This document shows positions 26,577-32,634 of a stretch of DNA of 32,634 nt, piece after piece. The notes under the pieces are model-generated. The model did not search any database and was not told where the DNA came from. It saw nothing but the letters and a program-made list of their open reading frames with translations. The stretch covers positions 1 to 32,634 of the forward strand of contig JAFDAW010000015.1 in assembly GCA_019313605.1 (NCBI GenBank), in the 5' to 3' direction. This stretch comes from Deltaproteobacteria bacterium (GTDB lineage: Bacteria > Myxococcota_A > UBA9160 > SMWR01). Both the position numbers and the translations under genes were made by a program. Numbering within the stretch: the stretch's first letter is position 1; the number at the start of each line of letters is the position of its first letter.

Positions 26577-27544
26577 GCGACCCGACGCAATCCGCACAGC
26601 CGGTTCGCCCCCAGCCGGCCACGGAAACCGTGCGCAAAACACGCCAGTCCAACAGCGACCTGCCCGGTCGACTCGTGACAGCGGCCATCTTGGTTCCGAT
26701 CGCCTGCTTCGTGGTGATCGAGGGCGGTCTGTGGCTGTTGGGTGCGATCACGGTGCTGGTTCTCCTCGGCCAGCGCGAGTTCTACAGATTGATCGAGGGC
26801 AAAGGCGCGCATCCGCAGTTCGGCTTTGGCCTGTCGGCTGGAGCGGCTCTCTGTCTCGTCCAGCACCTGGGGACCGACTACCAGGCGAATCTGCTGATGA
26901 CCGCCACGCTCCTGGTCGTCCTGGTTGCGCAGCTCGGCAAGGCGGCGATTACGGAGGCGCTGGCGAGCGTTTCGGGCACGTTCTTCGGTGTGTTCTATGT
27001 CGGCTGGCTGTTGAGCCACGCGATTTCGCTGCGCGACTTCTATGGGGCCACCAGCTCTCGCTACGGCGAAGCGACGGCAGCGTCGGTCGGGATTTCGCCC
27101 GATTGCGGCATCTTCTTGATGTTCTTCACGCTGTTCGTCGTGGTCTGGTGCGACGCCGGCGCGTATTTCGGTGGTCGCGCCTACGGACGGCGCAAATTGG
27201 CGCCGGCGGTCAGTCCGGGCAAGAGCATCGAGGGTGCGGTCGTCGGAGTGATCGGTGGGTTGCTGGGTGCGATCGTCTGCAAGGCTGGCTTCGATCTGCT
27301 CTGGCCCGACCTGTCTGCTTCGCTCTCCTGGTACGCGGTGGGCGTGCTAGCTTTGTTGTTGTCCGCGGCGGGGATCGTCGGGGATCTGATCGAGTCACTC
27401 CTCAAGCGCGATGCCGAAGTCAAAGACGCCGGGCATCTACTGCCGGGTACCGGTGGCGTCTTGGATCGGATCGACTCGTTCCTGCTCGCAATCCCCGTGA
27501 TGTATTACTCGATGCTCTTCTACACTTTCTTGAAGGTGAGTTAA
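26573..27544 (+). CDS. cdsA: Phosphatidate cytidylyltransferase (CDP-diglyceride synthase)
   Basis: CdsA makes CDP-diacylglycerol from phosphatidate and CTP at the inner membrane, the branch point for all phospholipids. The 323-residue protein starts with a polar 25-residue N-terminus. About eight hydrophobic segments follow, for example LVTAAILVPIACFVVIEGGLW and FLMFFTLFVVVWCDAGAYFGG. It ends with the CDS signature ESLLKRDAEVKDAGHLLPGTGGVLDRIDS, quoted here in outline as SLLKRD, KDAGHLLPG and GGVLDRIDS. The GTG start lies within the dut stop. In many bacteria cdsA stands with frr, uppS and dxr; here it sits between dut and purB, so the classical cluster is broken. Confidence 0.95.
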   Translation: MSDPTQSAQPVRPQPATETVRKTRQSNSDLPGRLVTAAILVPIACFVVIEGGLWLLGAITVLVLLGQREFYRLIEGKGAHPQFGFGLSAGAALCLVQHLGTDYQANLLMTATLLVVLVAQLGKAAITEALASVSGTFFGVFYVGWLLSHAISLRDFYGATSSRYGEATAASVGISPDCGIFLMFFTLFVVVWCDAGAYFGGRAYGRRKLAPAVSPGKSIEGAVVGVIGGLLGAIVCKAGFDLLWPDLSASLSWYAVGVLALLLSAAGIVGDLIESLLKRDAEVKDAGHLLPGTGGVLDRIDSFLLAIPVMYYSMLFYTFLKVS

Positions 27545-27547
27545 GCC

Positions 27548-28876
27548 GTGATCGAACGATATACCCGCCCTGAAATGAAAGAGATCTGGACCGACGAGGG
27601 CAAGTACCGCCGTTGGTTGCAGGTCGAGGTCGCAGTTTGTGAGGTCCAGGGCGAACGGGGCCTGATCCCGCGAGAAGCCGTCGAAGTCATCGCGAGCAAG
27701 GCGTCTTTCGACATCGCGCGAATCGATGAAATCGAACGTGAGGTGCGCCACGACGTGATCGCCTTCTTGACGGCCGTCGGCGAGAAGATCGGCCCCGAAT
27801 CGCGCTGGGTTCACTTCGGCATGACGTCGAGCGACGTGATCGATACCGGGATGGCGTTGCAGATTCGCGATGCGGGAAGCTTGCTGCTGGCCGGTGTCGA
27901 CCGGTTCTGCGAGGTCCTGCGCGCCCGCGCGCAAGAGTTCCGTCACACGCCCTGCGTGGGTCGAACCCACGGCATTCACGCGGAACCCATGACCTTCGGA
28001 CTCAAGCTCCTGGTCTTCTACTCGGAGATGTGCCGCAACCGCGCGCGTTTGAAGACCGCTCTCGCCGAAGCGTCCGTTGGCAAGATTTCGGGAGCCGTCG
28101 GTACCTTCGCCCATCTGCCCCCCGACCTCGAAGAGGATGTCTGTGCGCGACTCGGGATCGGTTTCGAGCCGGCGGCGACCCAGATCGTTCAGCGCGATCG
28201 GCACGCGGCGTTGATCTGTGTGTTGGCGCTGATCGCCGGCAGTCTGGAAAAGATTTCGGTCGAATTCAGACACCTCGCCCGCACGGAAGTTCGCGAGGTC
28301 GAGGAGGAGTTTGGCGCCAAGCAGAAGGGTTCTTCTGCGATGCCCCACAAGCGAAATCCCTGGCGATTCGAAAACGTCACGGGTCTTGCCCGCGTCATGC
28401 GCGGCTACGCGGCGGCCGCACTTGAAAACTGCGCGCTCTGGCACGAGCGCGACATCAGCAACTCATCTGTCGAGCGCATGATCTTTCCCGATTCGACCGC
28501 GACCCTCGATTTCATGTTGACCCGCCTCTCCGGCCTGGTGGAGACGCTCGTCGTCAACGAGGAGCAAATGCGCGCGAACCTCGATCTGACCCGAGGGCTC
28601 GCCTTCAGCGGGACGCTGCTGCTCGAACTCACCGAGAAGGGCCTGTCTCGCGAAGCCGCCTACGCGTTGGTACAGCGACACGCGATGGATACCTGGGACA
28701 AGGGCGGCGAATACCGCGATCGCATCCTTGGCGATCCGGCGATTACCGAAATGCTTTCCAAAGAGGAGATCGATCGCGCGTTCAGCCTCGAACAATCGCT
28801 GCGGCACATCGATGCGATCTTCGATCGGACACTCGCATGCTGTGACGAGCTGTCTTCCGGGGGGTCCGATTCGTGA
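27548..28876 (+). CDS. purB: Adenylosuccinate lyase
   Basis: PurB acts twice in purine synthesis, releasing fumarate from SAICAR and from adenylosuccinate. The 442-residue protein is of the shorter, Bacillus-like type. It starts MIERYTRPEMKEIWTDEGKYRRWLQVE, has WVHFGMTSSDVIDT, and carries the catalytic-histidine region GRTHGIHAEPMTFG near residue 140. The superfamily signature loop GSSAMPHKRNP is near residues 260-271. The C-terminal helical domain is complete. The GTG start is three bases after cdsA, and the stop overlaps purS by four bases. The overlap with purS, another purine enzyme subunit, supports a purine operon fragment. Confidence 0.97.
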   Translation: MIERYTRPEMKEIWTDEGKYRRWLQVEVAVCEVQGERGLIPREAVEVIASKASFDIARIDEIEREVRHDVIAFLTAVGEKIGPESRWVHFGMTSSDVIDTGMALQIRDAGSLLLAGVDRFCEVLRARAQEFRHTPCVGRTHGIHAEPMTFGLKLLVFYSEMCRNRARLKTALAEASVGKISGAVGTFAHLPPDLEEDVCARLGIGFEPAATQIVQRDRHAALICVLALIAGSLEKISVEFRHLARTEVREVEEEFGAKQKGSSAMPHKRNPWRFENVTGLARVMRGYAAAALENCALWHERDISNSSVERMIFPDSTATLDFMLTRLSGLVETLVVNEEQMRANLDLTRGLAFSGTLLLELTEKGLSREAAYALVQRHAMDTWDKGGEYRDRILGDPAITEMLSKEEIDRAFSLEQSLRHIDAIFDRTLACCDELSSGGSDS

Positions 28877-29121
28877 AGGCACTCGTTCACGTCACACTGA
28901 AACCCGATGTGCTCGATCCCCAGGGCAAGGCGATCCAGAAGGCGAGCGTCTCGCTCGGCTACGAGGCAATCCAGAGCGTGCGCCAGGGAAAGCTCTTCGA
29001 GGTGGAACTCGACGCACCCGATGCGGCGGCCGCGCAGGCGTTGCTTGCCGAACTCTGCAAGAAACTCCTCGCCAATCCCGTGATCGAAGATTTCGAGATC
29101 GTCAGCGTCGAAGAACGCTAA
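28873..29121 (+). CDS. purS: Phosphoribosylformylglycinamidine synthase subunit PurS
   Basis: PurS is the small bridging subunit that joins PurQ and PurL in the three-part FGAM synthase. The 82-residue protein matches the family in length and pattern: KALVHVTLKPDVLDPQGKAIQKASVSLGY, QSVRQGKLFEVEL, then CKKLLANPVIEDFEIVSVEE, here given in outline. The GTG start is coupled to purB (GTGA). In most bacteria with this form, purQ and purL follow directly. Here the next gene is on the opposite strand and the two stop codons overlap, so purQ and purL must be elsewhere in the genome. Confidence 0.94.
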   Translation: MKALVHVTLKPDVLDPQGKAIQKASVSLGYEAIQSVRQGKLFEVELDAPDAAAAQALLAELCKKLLANPVIEDFEIVSVEER

Positions 29122-29585
29122 CCGTCCTCGCTCTTTGCGGGTTCTTTCTCGGCGGCTCGCACGGTTCCCCGTTGCATGAAATCGCGGACGAATTCACGCG
29201 CGATGATGACCCAGAGAAAGAACGGCGCGGCATCCAGCATCAGCCGAACCATTTGAGGCAATATCTGCGTCCGGGGATTCGCGGTTAGATTGACCGCGAT
29301 GTGCATCGCGAAGAGAATCACCAGGCCGATTGCGGTCCCGCCGAGGCGACGTCGCGTGCTCAAATTAGGGGTCAGTACCATCAGGGTCAAGAACGGGATC
29401 AAGTTGATGTATCGGATTCGCGACGTGGCCTCGACACCTTCGAGACCAAGCCATCCGTAGACCGCTTCGGCGACCGGGCTGTAGAGCGCGTGGTAATATC
29501 TAAAGCCCCCGACATGCCAGAGCCAGATAAAAGGCGCCGTCAGGCAGACGAATTTAACCAGAAATAGAATTGCCGGTTTCATCAC
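29118..29585 (-). CDS. Small multi-pass membrane protein, likely exosortase partner
   Basis: The 155-residue protein has four or five hydrophobic segments (for example KPAILFLVKFVCLTAPFIWLW, YINLIPFLTLMVLT and GGTAIGLVILFAMHIAVNL) and a charged C-terminal tail. It overlaps the upstream exosortase gene by 32 bases in another frame, so the two are translated together. I recall that short exosortases of the XrtH type often have a small membrane protein beside them, and this fits, but I could not check the family. Start is GTG 29585 or the next codon, ATG 29582. Its stop overlaps the purS stop on the other strand, leaving no room for a separate terminator between the convergent genes. Function unknown; a role in substrate handling is inference. 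Confidence 0.75.
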   Translation of the reverse strand: MMKPAILFLVKFVCLTAPFIWLWHVGGFRYYHALYSPVAEAVYGWLGLEGVEATSRIRYINLIPFLTLMVLTPNLSTRRRLGGTAIGLVILFAMHIAVNLTANPRTQILPQMVRLMLDAAPFFLWVIIAREFVRDFMQRGTVRAAEKEPAKSEDG

Positions 29586-30102
29586 GCACGACCAGATAGA
29601 CCCAGAGCATCCAAACCGATGCGATCATCAAGATCAGTGTGCCCTGCCAGAAATAGAGGTGGAAGAATTCGAAGCTCGAATTGGCGTAGCGGCCCACGAC
29701 GAGGAGGCAGAGGATCCGCAGGACGTTGAACGCGTAGATGGCCGGGATCCCGAAAAGCAGCCCCAATCCCTTCTTGCGCCAGCTGGTGGGAAAGGCGAGG
29801 ACGCAGGCCGCGTAGATCGCGATTTCGAAGAGCCCTGTGCATTCTCCGATGATCCGAACGCCAAACGTCCCCAGATGCACCACTGTACCCGCCAGCGACG
29901 CCTGATCGGTGAATAGAGCGAGAAATGCGTATTCGATCGCAGCCGTCGCCTTGACCATGAACCGCATGACCCCCGGGAAGGTCTTGGTGGCCATCGGCAG
30001 AAGGATCCCGACAGCCGCCAGATAGAGGGCGAAGAGGATGAGAAAACGCCACGTCGGGTCCGCGAAGGAGCGCCGCGTCCAGGCCAGGAATCCGGTCACC
30101 AC
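29554..30102 (-). CDS. Exosortase/archaeosortase-family transpeptidase (short, XrtH-like)
   Basis: This 182-residue integral membrane protein has the three exosortase catalytic positions in the expected order, each beside a membrane segment: Cys88 in GECTGLFE, Arg129 in FNVLRI and His148 in EFFHLYFWQG. Exosortases cut C-terminal sorting tags (PEP-CTERM and relatives) from exported proteins at the inner membrane and are thought to attach them to other molecules. The short length without extra domains resembles exosortase H, which serves IPTLxxWG-type tags, but the subtype is my inference. The start is GTG 30102 without a clear ribosome site. A TATGAT only six bases upstream raises the possibility of a leaderless message. 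No protein with a sorting tag is encoded in this window. Confidence 0.82.
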   Translation of the reverse strand: MVTGFLAWTRRSFADPTWRFLILFALYLAAVGILLPMATKTFPGVMRFMVKATAAIEYAFLALFTDQASLAGTVVHLGTFGVRIIGECTGLFEIAIYAACVLAFPTSWRKKGLGLLFGIPAIYAFNVLRILCLLVVGRYANSSFEFFHLYFWQGTLILMIASVWMLWVYLVVRDETGNSISG

Positions 30103-30108
30103 GGGCCC

Positions 30109-30114
30109 ATCATA
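30109..30114 (-). promoter_or_regulatory. Possible -10 element of the exosortase gene
   Basis: On the minus strand TATGAT (five of six matches to TATAAT) lies six bases before the GTG start of the exosortase gene. With usual spacing, transcription would begin at or beside the start codon, which would explain the missing ribosome site. No convincing -35 is visible 17 bases upstream. Confidence 0.35.
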
Positions 30115-30172
30115 ACATTACCCCCTCCGGCTGGTCTTTAATTTGGCCGGAGCCCTCATTATGCTCTCGCCC

Positions 30173-30535
30173 ATGGGAATCGAAATCAGCGGCAAGCTCC
30201 ACGTGATCAATGAGGCGCAGCAGGTGACCGAGCGGTTTCGAAAGCGCGAGTTCGTGCTCGAGCTTTCGGAGAACTCCCGTTACCCGCAGTTCGTGCAATT
30301 TCAGCTGAGTGGCGATCGCTGCGAGCGCATCGACGACTTCGCGGTCGGGGACGAAGTGCAGGTGGAGTTCAGCCTGCGAGGGCGGGAATGGAAGAGCCCG
30401 AAAGGCGAGGTGAAATACTTCAACAGTCTCGATGTGTGGAACATCGAGCGCACGAGCGGTGCCACATCGCGGAGCGATGATCCGCCGCTTCCCCAGGGTC
30501 CACCGCCTGGTATGGACGACGAGATCGCGTTCTAG
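30173..30535 (+). CDS. DUF3127 family protein with SSB-like C-terminal tip
   Basis: I choose ATG 30173 because homology starts at MGIEISGKLHVINEAQQVTERF; the track start (TTG 30143) and ATG 30161 would add up to ten residues. The 120-residue protein matches DUF3127 in outline: TERFRKREFVLEL, YPQFVQFQLSGDRCERIDDF, GDEVQVEFSLRGREW and YFNSLDVWNIER. This is an OB-fold-like pattern resembling single-stranded DNA-binding proteins. A Pro/Gly-rich flexible segment then ends in GMDDEIAF, similar to the acidic-hydrophobic tip DDDIPF by which SSB recruits repair proteins. A role in DNA or nucleic-acid metabolism is therefore likely but unproven. It is divergent from the exosortase gene and is followed by moxR after about 150 bases. 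Confidence 0.82.
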   Translation: MGIEISGKLHVINEAQQVTERFRKREFVLELSENSRYPQFVQFQLSGDRCERIDDFAVGDEVQVEFSLRGREWKSPKGEVKYFNSLDVWNIERTSGATSRSDDPPLPQGPPPGMDDEIAF

Positions 30536-30687
30536 CATTGACTTGGCATTCGCTGGGTCCACCCTGTCGAGGCTCCGGTTGGCGACGACGGACTTCGAAG
30601 GCAGCGGCCCCTGGGCTCAGAGACGCCCGTGCCGGCTCGCATTCCTGGATGGATCGAGCGGCCGTTGCACATCGATGAGGAGGAAAC

Positions 30688-31671
30688 ATGTCTGAAGGTT
30701 CTGTAGATCGCTCGGAAGAGCACGCGCAGTTGTGCGCTGAGCTCACGAGTGAAGTAGCGAGGGTTCTCGTGGGTCAGGAGGCGATGGTCTCTCGCCTGCT
30801 GGTCGGCCTGTTCACCGGTGGTCACGTCCTGCTCGAGGGTGTGCCGGGGCTCGCCAAGACACTGACGGTTCGCGCGCTCGCCCAGGCCATCGATACGGGT
30901 TTCTCCCGCATCCAATTCACCCCGGACATGCTTCCCGCAGACGTGATCGGGACAGAAGTCTTCAATCCGCGAGAGGCGACCTACAGCATCAAGAAGGGCC
31001 CCATCTTTTCGAACCTGATCCTCGCGGATGAAATCAATCGCGCGCCCTCCAAGGTTCAGGCCGCGCTCCTCGAAGCCATGCAGGAGCGTCAGGTCACGAT
31101 CGGAGATACCACGCTCTCGCTCGAAGAACCCTTTCTCGTGTTGGCGACCCAGAATCCGATCGAACAGGAGGGCACCTATCCGCTCCCGGAAGCGCAGATC
31201 GATCGTTTCATGTTGAAGGTGAAGGTCGGCTATCCGACCAAGGAAGAAGAGCGCAAGATCGTCGATCGGATGGCGAGCGGCCAGGGCGAGCCCGTCGCAA
31301 AGGCCGTCGCAACACCCGCCCAGATTCGCTCTGCGCGGCAGGCCGTAGACGCCGTATTCATCGACGACAAGGTCTGCAACTACATCATCGATCTGGTCCA
31401 CGCGACACGCGACCCCGCCGCGGCGGGTATCGCGGAACTCGACGGAATGATCGAGATGGGAGCGAGCCCGCGCGCGTCGATCTACCTCACCAAGGCCGCC
31501 AAGGCGAACGCCTTCTTGCAGGGGAGAACCTACGCGACGCCCCACGACGTGAAGAACATCGCTCCGGATGTACTTCGCCACCGCATCGTCTTGACCTACG
31601 AGGCCGAGGCCGAGGGCAAGGTTTCCGACGACATCGTCGATCGGATTCTCGTGGGCATCCTCGTTCCCTAG
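30688..31671 (+). CDS. MoxR-family AAA+ ATPase
   Basis: MoxR ATPases act as chaperone-like motors that mature or activate partner protein complexes, often with von Willebrand factor A proteins. The 327-residue protein has Walker A GVPGLAKT at about 51-58, Walker B LILADEIN near 110-116, then RAPSKVQAALLEAMQERQV. The sensor segment ATQNPIEQEGTYPLPEAQ and a C-terminal helical lid (GASPRASIYLTKAAKA) complete it. All ATPase residues are intact. The ATG is preceded by GAGGAGG, an excellent ribosome site. The DUF58 gene starts six bases after its stop, the standard MoxR-DUF58 pairing, and VWA/Bat genes may follow outside the window. Confidence 0.95.
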   Translation: MSEGSVDRSEEHAQLCAELTSEVARVLVGQEAMVSRLLVGLFTGGHVLLEGVPGLAKTLTVRALAQAIDTGFSRIQFTPDMLPADVIGTEVFNPREATYSIKKGPIFSNLILADEINRAPSKVQAALLEAMQERQVTIGDTTLSLEEPFLVLATQNPIEQEGTYPLPEAQIDRFMLKVKVGYPTKEEERKIVDRMASGQGEPVAKAVATPAQIRSARQAVDAVFIDDKVCNYIIDLVHATRDPAAAGIAELDGMIEMGASPRASIYLTKAAKANAFLQGRTYATPHDVKNIAPDVLRHRIVLTYEAEAEGKVSDDIVDRILVGILVP

Positions 31672-31677
31672 CGAATC

Positions 31678-32634
31678 ATGCTGGCCCGCGAAATTCTTCA
31701 GCGCGTTCGCGAGATTCAGGTCCGAACCGGCCGACAGGTCGCGGACGTACTCGCCGGTGAATACGTTTCGGTCTTCAAGGGCCGCGGCGTCGAATTCGAC
31801 GAAGTGCGCCCCTACATCCCCGGTGACGACGTCCGCACGATCGACTGGAACGTCACCGCGCGGATGGGTGCACCGTACGTCAAGCGCTACGTCGAGGAGC
31901 GTCAGCTGACACTGATGCTGATGGCCGACGTGTCTTCCTCGCAGGATTTTGGATCTTCGGAGCGATCCAAGCGCGAAGTCACCGCCGAGTTGTGTGCGCT
32001 GTTGGCGTTTTCTGCAACGCGCAACGACGACAAGGTCGGGCTGACCCTGTTTCACGGCGGCATCGAGCAGTACATCCCGCCGCGGAAGGGCCAGAAGCAC
32101 GCGCTGCGCGTGGTGCGCGAGGTTCTCGCGCACGGGGCGGAAGCGCCGGAGGCGCAGGCGCCGGAGGCGCCCAGTGGTTGGCGCCAGCGCTTCGCGAGTT
32201 GGCGACGACCTCGCGGTCCGCGAGAAGCCACCGACATTGGCAAGGCGATGGAGTTTCTGCTCTCGGTGAGTGCGCGCAGGAGCATCTGCTTCGTGGTCAG
32301 CGATTTTCTCGACGAGGGGTTCGAGCGCGCGCTCGTCACCGCCAACCAGAAGCACGATGTGATCGCCGTGCTCGTTACGGATCCCCGAGAGCTCTCGCTG
32401 CCCTCGGTCGGCCTCGTCACGCTTCGCGATGCGGAGTCTGGTATCGCTCGCGTTTATGACACGGCCTCGGCGGCGTTTCGGGACAGCATGGCCTCGGAGT
32501 CGGCAGCGCGCGTGCGAAACCTCGAGCACCGTCTGCGCTCGTCCGGAATCGATTTCATTCACATCGATGCCTCGGGCTCGGTCGTCGAACCCCTGGTCCG
32601 GTTTTTCAAGATGCGAGAGCGAAGGAGTCGGCGT
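31678..32634 (+). CDS. DUF58 domain protein (MoxR partner), open at window end
   Basis: From ATG 31678 the frame stays open for 319 codons to the window edge, so the ORF track does not list it. The protein starts MLAREILQRVREIQVRT and contains the DUF58 hallmarks FKGRGVEFDEVRPYIPGDD, RTIDWNVTARM and YVKRYVEERQLTLMLMADVSSS (in outline). SICFVVSDFLDEGFE follows in a VWA-like fold. DUF58 proteins are coupled to MoxR ATPases and thought to be their substrates or adaptors. No membrane segment is seen. A Pro/Ala/Glu-rich insert (APEAQAPEAP), encoded by a 12-base direct repeat near 32143 and 32158, followed by a basic WRQRFASWRRPRGPRE stretch, interrupts the usual domain. The end of the protein is probably close to the window edge. 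Confidence 0.92.
   Translation, partial: MLAREILQRVREIQVRTGRQVADVLAGEYVSVFKGRGVEFDEVRPYIPGDDVRTIDWNVTARMGAPYVKRYVEERQLTLMLMADVSSSQDFGSSERSKREVTAELCALLAFSATRNDDKVGLTLFHGGIEQYIPPRKGQKHALRVVREVLAHGAEAPEAQAPEAPSGWRQRFASWRRPRGPREATDIGKAMEFLLSVSARRSICFVVSDFLDEGFERALVTANQKHDVIAVLVTDPRELSLPSVGLVTLRDAESGIARVYDTASAAFRDSMASESAARVRNLEHRLRSSGIDFIHIDASGSVVEPLVRFFKMRERRSRR

Noticed and set aside
23697-26642. 981-aa ORF antisense to pnp and dut
   Set aside because: The plus strand encodes full PNPase and dUTPase with all motifs. The antisense frame is open because of high GC and codon bias, and its translation shows no recognisable domain.
30532-32562. 676-aa ORF antisense to moxR and the DUF58 gene
   Set aside because: The plus strand carries clear MoxR and DUF58 proteins with good starts; the minus frame is a shadow.

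Overview
This is a GC-rich window in which nearly every base is coding. It carries housekeeping operons together with three less ordinary modules. The mix of genes suggests an uncultured, deltaproteobacteria-like lineage, perhaps Myxococcota or a neighbouring phylum. The clues are an integrated TPR/Ser-Thr kinase protein, a very large TPR protein followed by a PilZ protein of the kind common in Myxococcus, a short exosortase, and many GTG/TTG starts with 4-bp gene overlaps. This placement is an inference; no 16S rRNA or other phylogenetic marker was compared.

Layout, left to right. (1) 1-445, minus strand: the first 148 codons of an Hsp70/DnaK-type chaperone, cut by the window edge. (2) 715-3801, plus: yebC, then ruvC-ruvA-ruvB with 4-bp overlaps (Holliday junction processing). 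(3) 4025-14964: a signalling/scaffold block. A membrane-anchored TPR protein with a C-terminal Ser/Thr kinase (plus strand) converges on a two-gene minus-strand unit encoding a 2,633-residue TPR protein and a PilZ-domain protein. (4) 15216-16972, plus: pyrK-pyrD, the NAD-linked class 1B dihydroorotate dehydrogenase. (5) 17206-26084, plus: the classic transcription/translation operon rimP-nusA-infB-DUF503-rbfA-truB-rpsO-pnp, preceded by a terminator-like leader hairpin. A second structured leader lies before pnp. (6) 26094-29121, plus: dut-cdsA-purB-purS, tightly packed, ending abruptly without purQ/purL. (7) 29118-30102, minus: a short exosortase/archaeosortase-type membrane protease and an overlapping small membrane partner, convergent with purS. 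(8) 30173-32634, plus: a DUF3127 OB-fold-like protein with an SSB-like acidic tail, then a MoxR AAA+ ATPase and a DUF58 protein that runs off the window end.

The most likely places for undescribed biology are the kinase/TPR/PilZ block and the exosortase pair. Most of the long extra ORFs in the track (for example the 981-aa ORF antisense to pnp) are shadows caused by high GC and codon bias. No gap longer than about 300 bases lacks a gene. I saw no rRNA, tRNA, CRISPR array, insertion sequence or phage gene.
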